A stretch of DNA of 64,000 nt, from positions 1 to 64,000 of the forward strand of contig CBFHTK010000013.1 of NCBI GenBank assembly GCA_965658745.1. The letters are read 5' to 3'. Of the stretch, positions 26,118-34,857 are shown piece after piece. How positions within the stretch are numbered: position 1 is the first letter of the stretch; each line of letters starts with the position of its first letter. A program made the position numbers and the translations under genes. The stretch is from JAHDFB01 sp965658745 (GTDB lineage: Bacteria; Bacteroidota; Bacteroidia; Chitinophagales; Saprospiraceae). The notes below the pieces were generated by a model. The model had not been told where the DNA came from. It did not search any database and saw only the letters and a program-made list of their open reading frames with translations.

Positions 26118-26744
26118 GGATAAACATCATTTAATGTAGCTAATAGAAAATCGATTGCATTGCAATTAACAATATGTAGACTGATACTTAATTGCCTAAC
26201 TGAAAAAGCAAGTTTATTTTTTCTGCTAACGTCTAACTACTTATTAGACCACAACTTTGCTAATTACGTTGCGTGGTAACTTTTTTTTCTAAAGTTATTA
26301 AACCTAACTGAGTTAGTACGAGTTGATTGATAAATTATTTTTACTTTTCCTTTACACATGTCTTTGAGAAGTGAACAACAATTTCGAAGTGGCAGAAACT
26401 ACTTAGAACAAATCTTTAACAAAAAACAGATAATATAATTACTTCTGCATCCAAAAACGAGGCTTTCTCTATTGCTTATTGATTATCGAAAACTACAGTT
26501 GTTCACTCGGAATTTTAGCAGTTTACTATTTGGTATAAATCTAAAAATAACTTCAATTTCTTAAATTATCTTGAGCAACAAATAAACTCGAAACCTCAAG
26601 GAACGGAATTTTTTTAATTAAGTCTGCAGCCATCTGAATTTACGTTTATCAAATAGTAGATATTTTATGTTGAAGTCTTCACGATCGATTATCTGAAAAA
26701 AATTGAATAATCACAAAATGTAAAATTGGCAGGACTTTAAAACT
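26118..26744. other. 627-bp gene-free region between the two large minus-strand operons
   Basis: Very AT-rich. It separates the end of the beta-glucan operon from the start of the envelope operon and must hold the latter's promoter, but I find no TAnnTTTG element on the minus strand. No tRNA, repeat or convincing frame; a 26-codon plus-strand frame at 26358 is not supported. Confidence 0.5.
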
Positions 26745-27596
26745 TTATCTACCTTCATGCTTAACCCAATCTACTTCCATTACCCACTCTCCTTCCATTG
26801 GTGAATCTGTAATTTTGGCATAATTGAGAATAGCAAACATAGGTTCAGGATACTTATCTCCTTCACCTATATTTCGATAGATTTCTTTACCGTCAAATCT
26901 ATAGACTAAATCACTGTCATCCCATTCTACAGAGTATTCATGGAAGTCATTAAGAGTTGCAGGAAAGTTCTTGCGCTGACTCATCCAGTCTCCTTTATCA
27001 CATTCTCCTAGGCTAATGATCGCACCTGTAGTAAAGGCATCTTGCATGAAATCTCCATGATGTTCGAAAATATCAATCTCACCAGAGCCAGTGAGCGGCC
27101 AACAAACCGTTTCATCTTCTTCTTGAACTGGAGATTCATTATTCCGGGCTCCGAGTAACCACCACGCTGGAAACATGCTAGGCTCTCCATTGCTAGACAA
27201 CCTTAGACGAGCAGTCCACTTACCTTTTACAAATTCCTTGCGATTCTTGGAACAGACACGACCAGCAACATATTGAGTTGCAGGATGTTGCTTTCCAAAT
27301 TTATCTAGGTTATCACAAGGATATAAAGTATCAATTTTGACAACTTTCACCTTTAGAGTTCCGTCACTCACTTCCCTTGTGCCAAACTCACCATTGGGCA
27401 CATAACAATGATTCTCATTGTTAACCCAAATTCGTTGGTCCTGCCAATTATCAGGGTTAAATGAATCAAAATCATCTCGAAAATCTATTTTCCACGATGC
27501 GGCCAAATTTTCTGATGGAGTATCTTTTGTGGTCTCTTTGCAGCTAGTAATTAGAAGTGTAACTACCAACAAGGTAATATTGAAATAGAATCTCAT
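26745..27596 (-). CDS. GH16 family lipoprotein glucanase
   Basis: A beta-jelly-roll endoglucanase, probably cutting beta-1,3-glucan at or near the cell surface. Lipobox TSC (Cys19). The catalytic motif ExDxxE appears as GEIDIFEHHG with nucleophile Glu173 and acid/base Glu178; AWWLLG before it is the usual GH16 strand. 283 residues is one domain without CBM. It is the last gene of the ten-gene operon, 134 bases after the GH17 gene. The longer spacing may mean extra regulation. Exact GH16 subfamily not decided; it differs from the laminarinase-type EIDIMEYRG of the second GH16 gene. Confidence 0.86.
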   Translation of the reverse strand: MRFYFNITLLVVTLLITSCKETTKDTPSENLAASWKIDFRDDFDSFNPDNWQDQRIWVNNENHCYVPNGEFGTREVSDGTLKVKVVKIDTLYPCDNLDKFGKQHPATQYVAGRVCSKNRKEFVKGKWTARLRLSSNGEPSMFPAWWLLGARNNESPVQEEDETVCWPLTGSGEIDIFEHHGDFMQDAFTTGAIISLGECDKGDWMSQRKNFPATLNDFHEYSVEWDDSDLVYRFDGKEIYRNIGEGDKYPEPMFAILNYAKITDSPMEGEWVMEVDWVKHEGR

Positions 27597-27730
27597 ATCT
27601 TAAACTTTAAAAACGATTTATGTACTTTGATCTAAAGAAACTTAAAAGAGATACTTAAAAGTACAAACGTTTTTGAAAGTTCACAGCCAAATATACCGCA
27701 TAAAATTCGATGTCGTAGTGTTGTAGTGTT

Positions 27731-28669
27731 CTACACAATTAAGGTGCTATACAGTTCTTTCATAACGAGTTTTGGTGTTCTATCCTCATGAAATAGTCCC
27801 CAGTGCTTCTCTGGTTCAAGTGGTTCAGATGAGCCCTTCCAATCCTCATCAAAAGCCTCGAAAACAAATGTGAGAATATTTTCAGCATTAATCCATTCCA
27901 TTAAATCCTCATAGTATACCTTCTGATTTTCCTCTGAGACATGCTCAGGATCAATTCCTCTTCCATTGCTATTTGTGCACCAACCAGCTTCTGTTATAAC
28001 AACTGGTGTTTCAGGAAACATTTCAGCAACGGCGTTGTAGTTTTCTTTTGTATACTCAACAGAATCATGAATATGCTTGTATTCCCATACTGGATATGTA
28101 TGAATGGAAATGAAATCAACTTCCTTCACCAATGGTTTCAACTTATTCATCCAAGGAAGGTAGTTTTCACAAAAAGTAACAGCTTGCTTGGTCTCGCTTT
28201 TGACTCTCTTTACAAAATCTATTACCCTTGGAACCGAAACATAATGATCCGTCCAATCGACGCAGGCCTCATTTCCCACAGACAAAGAATGAACTATGTC
28301 ATCATACTCATTAGCCCATTCAATTAATGTACCTATCCGCTTATCGTTGTACTTCCGATTTTGTTCGAGTTTTTCTTCTGAATACACACCACCCCAATGA
28401 CAACCGTAATTATTCATTTCAGCAACTATGTAGGCACCTAGCATTACCTTAAAGTCAAACTTCTCTTTACGAATGACTTCAAGCACTCTTTTACCGTGCT
28501 TATCACAATCATACAATCTGAGGTATTTCCAGTTATATTGCAAAATTTCAAGATCCTCTTTAATCTGATCATAAGATGGATGAATTCCCGCAGGATGCTG
28601 TCCTCTCCTAAACCCTGAGTAACAGATGGCATTCCCAGGATTCAAACCTAATGCTTCAAAAGTATTCAT
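27731..28669 (-). CDS. GH17 family beta-glucan hydrolase, no signal peptide
   Basis: A (beta/alpha)8 enzyme acting on beta-1,3-glucan chains. Acid/base Glu134 in SVGNEACVDW and nucleophile Glu227 in VVITEAGW are both present. The start MNTFEALGLNPGNAICYSGF has no signal peptide or lipobox, so the enzyme should be cytosolic, which fits a job on imported oligosaccharides. It starts one base after the stop of the preceding GH17 gene. It differs clearly from its neighbour (TEAGW rather than TETGWP) and is closer to the lipoprotein GH17 at 33548. Confidence 0.86.
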   Translation of the reverse strand: MNTFEALGLNPGNAICYSGFRRGQHPAGIHPSYDQIKEDLEILQYNWKYLRLYDCDKHGKRVLEVIRKEKFDFKVMLGAYIVAEMNNYGCHWGGVYSEEKLEQNRKYNDKRIGTLIEWANEYDDIVHSLSVGNEACVDWTDHYVSVPRVIDFVKRVKSETKQAVTFCENYLPWMNKLKPLVKEVDFISIHTYPVWEYKHIHDSVEYTKENYNAVAEMFPETPVVITEAGWCTNSNGRGIDPEHVSEENQKVYYEDLMEWINAENILTFVFEAFDEDWKGSSEPLEPEKHWGLFHEDRTPKLVMKELYSTLIV

Positions 28670-28670
28670 A

Positions 28671-29582
28671 TTAAAATTTTAATTTTTCATTTTTATCCCA
28701 TAATCCCCAATAAGCCCCGACTTCTCCTTCTGCCCCAACTTTCCACGATTCATCAAATGATGAAAAGTACATTATATCAATATCTTCAGCAGCTGACCAT
28801 AATTGAGCATTGATAAAGTACTTTAGTGCGGACTCATAAGATGCATGTGCACCTTTCAATGATTCGCCTTGACTAGGCCAACCTGTTTCAGTAATGATCA
28901 CCTTTTTTCCTTGGCCAGCGTCTCTCGCCTGATGGTACATTTGCTGCATGTGACCAAGCGAGTATTCAAATGGACAGCCTTCCCAATAAGGGTAGCAATT
29001 ACACAAAATTACGTCACATATTTCCGTAATCTTGGGATGGTCTGTAAACTCATAGTAAGCGTCAATATATCCAACTGGTATATCAGAAGGAATATTATCC
29101 TTAACATGTTGAATAAACCCAATTAATTCTTCTTCTGATAGATCATTGCGATATAGCACTTCATTTCCTACAGCTGCTATATCAACAAGACCCTCATTAG
29201 CAAGTTTTATTAACCCTTCAATTTCTCTCTCGTTAATCTCTGGATCGTCTCCTAACCAGGCACCGACCATTGTTTTCACACCCATATCTTTTGCAACTAT
29301 TGGAATGAGCTCGTTACCATCAGTGCATGAAAAAGTTCTCACCCATTCGGTATGAGGCTTAAGTATTTTCATGCGTCTTCTGATCTGAGGTTCTTCAATG
29401 ATATCCCCTGGCTTCTGACCTTCAGCATACAAACTAAAACAGAATCCGTGCACACCTTGATCTAAAATTTTGGCAAACATAGTCTTGATATCTTCTAGCG
29501 ATTTACCTTCTAGATTAGTATCAAAAGCATAGTGTTTATCTCGCCCCTTTTTCCATAAATGATTCTCACCTCTATATGACAT
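28671..29582 (-). CDS. GH17 family beta-glucan hydrolase, cytosolic paralogue of the MFS-fused domain
   Basis: 303 residues, no signal peptide. Acid/base Glu141 in AVGNEVLYRND and nucleophile Glu231 in IITETGWPSQGES. It is strongly similar along its length to the C-terminal domain of the neighbouring MFS fusion (shared patterns GxCFSxYxxGQ, RRMxIxxPxTxWVRxFSC, TMVGAW, YFSSFDESWKV), so the two arose by duplication. Six bases separate it from the fusion gene. Probably a cytosolic exo- or transglycosidase on short beta-glucans; exact activity unknown. Confidence 0.86.
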   Translation of the reverse strand: MSYRGENHLWKKGRDKHYAFDTNLEGKSLEDIKTMFAKILDQGVHGFCFSLYAEGQKPGDIIEEPQIRRRMKILKPHTEWVRTFSCTDGNELIPIVAKDMGVKTMVGAWLGDDPEINEREIEGLIKLANEGLVDIAAVGNEVLYRNDLSEEELIGFIQHVKDNIPSDIPVGYIDAYYEFTDHPKITEICDVILCNCYPYWEGCPFEYSLGHMQQMYHQARDAGQGKKVIITETGWPSQGESLKGAHASYESALKYFINAQLWSAAEDIDIMYFSSFDESWKVGAEGEVGAYWGLWDKNEKLKF

Positions 29583-29588
29583 ATATTT

Positions 29589-31937
29589 CTAATATTTTAA
29601 TTGTTCATTTTTGTTCCAAATACCCCACCGTGAGCCGACATCACCTTCATGATGTACTTTCCAAGACTCATCAAAAGAAGAAAAGTAGAACATGTCAATG
29701 TTATCTTGGTTTGCCCAGGAATTTATATTTATAAAATACTTCATTGCATTAATATCAGAAGGTTCAGCATTATTTATGCTCTCACCCTTATTTGGCCATC
29801 CAGTTTCAGTAATAATAACCGGCTTGCCTTTTGCTGCAGCTACAGAAACAGCATGCATCTGTTTCAAGTAATTTGACGCTTTTTCAATGTCAATTCCTTC
29901 CCAAAACGGATAGCAATTGACTAAAATCATATCGCAAGCTTCAACTAGCTTTGGACGTTGGTGAAATTGATAGTAGGCATCAACATATGCTACAGGAATG
30001 TCTCCCAATTCCCTTTTCACAGCACTAATATAGTGTATCACTTCTTCCTCAGTCAAGTCATTTCGCAATAACACCTCATTACCCACTACAGCAATATCTA
30101 CCTTTCCTTGCTTAGATAGATCTATCAATGACTGTATTTCCTTGTTATTTTGATCTTTGTCTTTTCCAATCCAAGCTCCTACCATTGTTTTGAGCCCCAT
30201 AGCTTGAGCGACACTAGGAATGTGTTCGTTACCACCCGTGCAAGAGAATGACCTTACCCATTTCGTGTAAGGTGCAATTATCGACATCCTTCTTAATATC
30301 TGCTCTTTAGATAGTCTAGATTCAATGCTCTGCCCATCCAAATAAGGACTAAAACATAGACCCGGCATACCTTTATTAAGCGAAGCTTGAAACTCTTCTT
30401 TTATCTCATCAAAATTCATTTTAAAAAAATCGACATCAGTGCTATCGTTCACTCTATAATTGGCGTTTATAAGTTCGCCTAGTTTGTCCGTCTGATAAAA
30501 CGAAGATAACTTGGGAGTAGATTCTTTTCTCGCATCTAATTGAGCTCTGATTTCGTTGGATCGCTCCTCAGTAATACTATAGTTGCGCATTACAAAAATT
30601 GCTAAAACTGTACCTACCGCTGGAAAAAAACAAAAGAATGCGTGAAGGCCATCGACAGCTCCTTGTTGATCAACCGTAGCTAATTCTGGATTAAAACCCA
30701 CTATAAATATGATCACGCCACTTAGTCCTCCTGCTATTGCGAAACCTACTTTCACCATCCACCAATAGATAGCACCGAAAATTCCTTCTCTCCTCTGTCC
30801 AGTATTCAATTCGTCTATATCCAGAATGTCAGCGGTCATGGACATCATAATCGTGAATAGGCTTCCTATACCAAAAGAAAAGAAAGGTAAAGCAATAATG
30901 TACATCCATGGTTTTCCTGGAATAAAAAGGAAATAAAGCATCACATAACCTACTATCGAAATACATTGTGCTACTATAAATGCATTTTTCTTACCCCACC
31001 ATTTCGACATTTTAGTAATAATCGGAATCACTAAGAATGTAGTTCCCAAAGCTCCCAAGCAACCAAATAAAACTACCCAGACACCAGTTGCAGCTGCATC
31101 CCCGTTGAATAATTTAAATACAATCACAAAGAATGTCAATGCCGCTACAGTATTAAATGCGTTGTAAATTAAAAAAGTAGCAATGCATATCTTTCGAAAG
31201 GGCTTTAGCTTAAAGGCATCGACAAAACCCATTAATATTTTCATTAGGCTCGAGCCGATATTCGAAAAATTAAGGGGAAGGTAATCTTTATCTACAGTCG
31301 ATTCACTTTTGATAAAAATAGCAGGTACCATTGCTGCTATAGCACATGGTATTCCAACCCAAATTGCCAATTGTCGCGTAGCTGCTTCTGCAGACGGAAA
31401 CCAAGAAGGATCGTACATGATAATCCAGAACCAAGGAGCAATAACCCAAGCCCATTGGCCTATCCACTGGGCTACAGCCATTATGTTAGTCCTCTCATGA
31501 AAGTCATCAGTCATCTCGTACCCCATAGCCACATATGGCACACTAAATATTGTCAAGCCCAAATAGAAAACGATTGACCAAAGAAAGAAATACCAAAAAT
31601 TGTACTCAAGTGAATTCTCCTTGTACAACTGCCACATAATGATAAAGGCAATTCCCATAACTAAACCGCCAATGAACACATATTGCCTCCTTCTACCCCA
31701 CTTAGATTTAGTATTATCAGAAATGAAGCCCATCAATGGATCTGTGATCGCATCAAAGATTCTCGGCGCAAAGAATATTAATCCCCACATCCAACCTGGA
31801 AAACCCAAATCTTGTACTAAAACCACCATAAATATCCCCAAGACCGCAGGAAACATCTGATTGGCAAACATACCGATACCAAAGGCTATCTTCTGTCCAA
31901 AGGGAATCTTCTTGGTAGTAATCGCAGCTTCTTTCAT
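29589..31937 (-). CDS. Fusion: MFS (GPH) sugar transporter plus C-terminal GH17 glucanase domain
   Basis: Residues 1-480 form a MelB-like glycoside-pentoside-hexuronide symporter: FFAPRIFDAITDPLMGFISD and KWGRRR match the D-x3-DP-x-x-G-x3-D...GRR motif, with about twelve membrane helices. From about 485 to 782 follows a complete GH17 domain with Glu621 (VVGNEVLLRND) and Glu711 (IITETGWPNKGES). GPH carriers have both ends in the cytosol, so the enzyme should meet oligosaccharides as they enter. No stop or frameshift lies at the junction. It would be the inner-membrane importer of the locus. The fusion is the main architectural novelty here. Confidence 0.9.
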   Translation of the reverse strand: MKEAAITTKKIPFGQKIAFGIGMFANQMFPAVLGIFMVVLVQDLGFPGWMWGLIFFAPRIFDAITDPLMGFISDNTKSKWGRRRQYVFIGGLVMGIAFIIMWQLYKENSLEYNFWYFFLWSIVFYLGLTIFSVPYVAMGYEMTDDFHERTNIMAVAQWIGQWAWVIAPWFWIIMYDPSWFPSAEAATRQLAIWVGIPCAIAAMVPAIFIKSESTVDKDYLPLNFSNIGSSLMKILMGFVDAFKLKPFRKICIATFLIYNAFNTVAALTFFVIVFKLFNGDAAATGVWVVLFGCLGALGTTFLVIPIITKMSKWWGKKNAFIVAQCISIVGYVMLYFLFIPGKPWMYIIALPFFSFGIGSLFTIMMSMTADILDIDELNTGQRREGIFGAIYWWMVKVGFAIAGGLSGVIIFIVGFNPELATVDQQGAVDGLHAFFCFFPAVGTVLAIFVMRNYSITEERSNEIRAQLDARKESTPKLSSFYQTDKLGELINANYRVNDSTDVDFFKMNFDEIKEEFQASLNKGMPGLCFSPYLDGQSIESRLSKEQILRRMSIIAPYTKWVRSFSCTGGNEHIPSVAQAMGLKTMVGAWIGKDKDQNNKEIQSLIDLSKQGKVDIAVVGNEVLLRNDLTEEEVIHYISAVKRELGDIPVAYVDAYYQFHQRPKLVEACDMILVNCYPFWEGIDIEKASNYLKQMHAVSVAAAKGKPVIITETGWPNKGESINNAEPSDINAMKYFININSWANQDNIDMFYFSSFDESWKVHHEGDVGSRWGIWNKNEQLKY

Positions 31938-32036
31938 TTACTGGGTAGATTTTAGTTTAATTTTTATTTTCAAGGTTCAATTTCGCTATTTATATGGCAA
32001 GGACACAATTTTCAAATTGCAAATAGATCACATATT

Positions 32037-33527
32037 TTATGTAGTTGGAATTATAACTGTCTGAATAGCTTGCGAGCTAATAGAAAATTTAGTCTTTTTA
32101 TCTTCAAGGTCTAGCTCGATATTCTGAGATTCTTCGGATTCGTTTAAGATGATAATTACAATAGCGCTATCGGGATTCTTTACAGCTGTTACCTGCAATT
32201 CAGAATTATTGGTGAAATCAATCCGCTTTGCACCAGGTCGAATATACTTGCTGAAGTGAGCCATCGCGTAGTATATCGGTGTCATATACACTTCGTCAGC
32301 TTCAGGATCAACAATAACTGGAGCTAGGCACCAGTTTTTGAACCAGTTGGGACCACCCTGACGATCTAAGACCATATTCCAGTCTACCCAACCATCAACC
32401 CAATTATTAAGACATCCAATTATATCTCGAGCATATCTGTATACTGGTACATACTTGGGATGCAATGGCTTTTCTTCTTCAGAAGCCCAGTCCCAACCCC
32501 AATCAGTAGCCTCCTTACTCCAGTACCATTCATCTTCCTGCCAATGTGGTACTTCCGCATCAGCACAACCCTCTGTCTCTATTAGATATTTATTAGGTAC
32601 TTTATCATGGGCATATTGTAGAACTTCAGGAAAGACTTCAAATGTACTTGCATACCAATGAATCGCTGTACCGTCAAAATACTTGGAGGACTCTTCGTCC
32701 TTGTACATTACGTCAACCCACTCTTTAAGATGATCGCGATTCTGATCGTAGCCTAGTAATACAACATCACTGAAGCCATCCTGCTCTAATTTTGGCCCCA
32801 AATGCTCACTTACAAAATCCGTCATCTCCTCCGCAGTGTAATGCATGCTTTCCCAATTGTTACCATTTCCAAGAGGTTCATTTTCAACAGTAACTCCCCA
32901 GATATCAATACCCTGATCTCTGTAAGCTTGAATATACTTAGAAAAGAACAAAGCCCAAGTCTCATAATACTCTGGAAGTAGTTTTCCACCTACATAATTA
33001 TTATTGTCTTTCATCCAAGGCGGTGCTGTCCATGGAGAAGATATGATCTTGAAACCATCTGAAGAGATTGCTATGGCATCTTTAATCATCGGAATTAGGT
33101 CATCCATATCCTCTTTAACAGAAAAGTCAGTAAGTTCTTTGTCACCTGGAGTCGGTGCATAGGAATAATTACTTAGAGAGAAGTCACAAGAATTAATGTG
33201 TGTTCGAGTCAAAGAATACCTAGCACCTTCATCCCCAAAATAGGCTTCTAAGATTTGAGTTCGATTCTCTTCACTCAATTGATTCAGGAGGTAGGCAGAA
33301 GATTCAGTAAATGATCCTCCAATACCTGTGATTGTCTGAAAGCTTTTGTTAGGATTCAACTTTATGCTAGCAGTAGTCTCAGCTTTTTGAAATTGTGTTA
33401 TTCGCTTTAGCTTATTCCCATTGGAGGCAGTTTCATAGATGTCAACTTGCAGTTTACTGTCCTGATTACACGCGCTATTCATTGTAATGATGACTAAGAT
33501 GATCAAAAATAATTTGAATAACTTCAT
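32037..33527 (-). CDS. GH30 family lipoprotein, probable beta-1,6-glucanase
   Basis: Lipobox MNSAC (Cys20) after a short signal peptide. The GH30 barrel shows the opening GIGGSFTESSAYLLNQL, the acid/base motif GVTVENEPLG (Glu217) and the likely nucleophile Glu319 in LIETEG, with a beta-sandwich at the C-terminus. GH30 enzymes of this type cut beta-1,6-glucan; laminarin carries beta-1,6 branches, so this gene would debranch the substrate on the cell surface. 496 residues is normal. Twenty bases separate it from the GH17 lipoprotein gene. Confidence 0.87.
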   Translation of the reverse strand: MKLFKLFLIILVIITMNSACNQDSKLQVDIYETASNGNKLKRITQFQKAETTASIKLNPNKSFQTITGIGGSFTESSAYLLNQLSEENRTQILEAYFGDEGARYSLTRTHINSCDFSLSNYSYAPTPGDKELTDFSVKEDMDDLIPMIKDAIAISSDGFKIISSPWTAPPWMKDNNNYVGGKLLPEYYETWALFFSKYIQAYRDQGIDIWGVTVENEPLGNGNNWESMHYTAEEMTDFVSEHLGPKLEQDGFSDVVLLGYDQNRDHLKEWVDVMYKDEESSKYFDGTAIHWYASTFEVFPEVLQYAHDKVPNKYLIETEGCADAEVPHWQEDEWYWSKEATDWGWDWASEEEKPLHPKYVPVYRYARDIIGCLNNWVDGWVDWNMVLDRQGGPNWFKNWCLAPVIVDPEADEVYMTPIYYAMAHFSKYIRPGAKRIDFTNNSELQVTAVKNPDSAIVIIILNESEESQNIELDLEDKKTKFSISSQAIQTVIIPTT

Positions 33528-33547
33528 TCTATGCTTTTACAATTAGT

Positions 33548-34810
33548 TTAATTCTTTAGTTCGTTTTCCACTTTTAGGGTTGCTACATCTTTGACAGGCG
33601 GCAATTCAACCTCCGACATTAGGTCTACTTTACTTCCACCGTAAGTTTTTGAAATGGCATTTTCTCCTCTAGATAAACCTTTAAACACTCCTTCATCCAC
33701 TAAATCCCAAAGAGCGTACTTTGCCTCACCATTTACTTTAAATAAACCAAAGTGATTTTCTGAACCGCCTTGATTCTTTGCGTCTTTCCATTTCTCATCA
33801 AAGGCTTCGAAGTAAAAGCACGCAATCCCCTCTTTGTTAGTCCATTCTCTCATGTGCTCATAATAGATCGCTTGCTTCAATTCATCTGTCGCTTTTGATC
33901 CCTCGTTTCCATAGTGTCCGTTTGAAAAGCTAGCCCAACCAGTTTCTCCGATATGTATAGGCTTTTCTACTCCTAGACTCTTCATGTATTTTTGCACTTC
34001 ATTATACTGGGCCATTGAATACTTTTTTGCTCGGAGCATTGCCGCATCAATTTTTTCGAGATCTGACAACTCAGTTTCATTTTCCTCCACTCCCCAAAAA
34101 TCCGGATTATAGTGGGTATCGTGCATCGGATAAGTGTGTACGGATATGTAATCTACCGCTTTAATTAGATTATCGAGATCTTCAACATGATATTCATCTG
34201 AGCCTCCACCCCAAGAAGCAAAGTTGTCAGAGCTCGTTATCCATAAATCCTTTGATAATTCTCCAGATTTCTTCATCTCTTGTAAGTGGTTTACCCACTT
34301 TAGAATAACACCTGGTTCAACATAATAACTTGCAGCCCACTTAACCATTGCCTCATTGCCAACAGCTAATACCTTTACGATATCTGGGTATTTATTAGCA
34401 AGTTCGACCGCTGTAGCGATTTCTTCCTCATTATCTTCACTTTCTGCCGTGTGGTCTGGTTTGTCAGTAAATGCATTTTTACAGCTTATCCAAGCTCCTA
34501 GCATCACATACATTTCAAAACTTGGATCATCCTTTTTCAGTTCGCTAATTGCCTTTAGTAGATTTGATGCTTGAGGACGATGAACTTTGTATGTTCGTAG
34601 AAACTTTATGTCCATGGCTGAAAGTAATTTTAAATCTTCCTTCAGCTCTTTTAATGTCGGCTCAATATCGTGATCTATATATCTGTAGCCACCGTAAGAC
34701 ATTGCTAAATAATCGGGACTGCCCAATAACAACTCTGCATTTTTCACATCACAAGAAAAACTTGTCGATATAACTATAGCCATAAAAAGTATCTTTATTG
34801 TCCAAGTCAT
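33548..34810 (-). CDS. GH17 family lipoprotein glucanase
   Basis: Signal peptide and lipobox SFSC (Cys20) place it in the envelope, unlike the other GH17 domains of the locus. Acid/base Glu153 (AVGNEAMVKW) and nucleophile Glu289 (IGETGWASF) are present. It shares YISVHTYP and FEAFDEKWKD with the gene at 27731. About 50 extra C-terminal residues (GLSRGENAISKTYGG and on) are not part of the barrel. Likely endo-acting on beta-1,3-glucan at the surface or in the periplasm. Confidence 0.86.
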   Translation of the reverse strand: MTWTIKILFMAIVISTSFSCDVKNAELLLGSPDYLAMSYGGYRYIDHDIEPTLKELKEDLKLLSAMDIKFLRTYKVHRPQASNLLKAISELKKDDPSFEMYVMLGAWISCKNAFTDKPDHTAESEDNEEEIATAVELANKYPDIVKVLAVGNEAMVKWAASYYVEPGVILKWVNHLQEMKKSGELSKDLWITSSDNFASWGGGSDEYHVEDLDNLIKAVDYISVHTYPMHDTHYNPDFWGVEENETELSDLEKIDAAMLRAKKYSMAQYNEVQKYMKSLGVEKPIHIGETGWASFSNGHYGNEGSKATDELKQAIYYEHMREWTNKEGIACFYFEAFDEKWKDAKNQGGSENHFGLFKVNGEAKYALWDLVDEGVFKGLSRGENAISKTYGGSKVDLMSEVELPPVKDVATLKVENELKN

Positions 34811-34857
34811 CGCGTATTGTTTATGATTTTCTGTAATTCAATCCTACAAATTGGATA

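Noticed and set aside
26358..26438. 26-codon plus-strand frame in the large intergenic region
   Set aside because: Too short, no family likeness, no promoter match.
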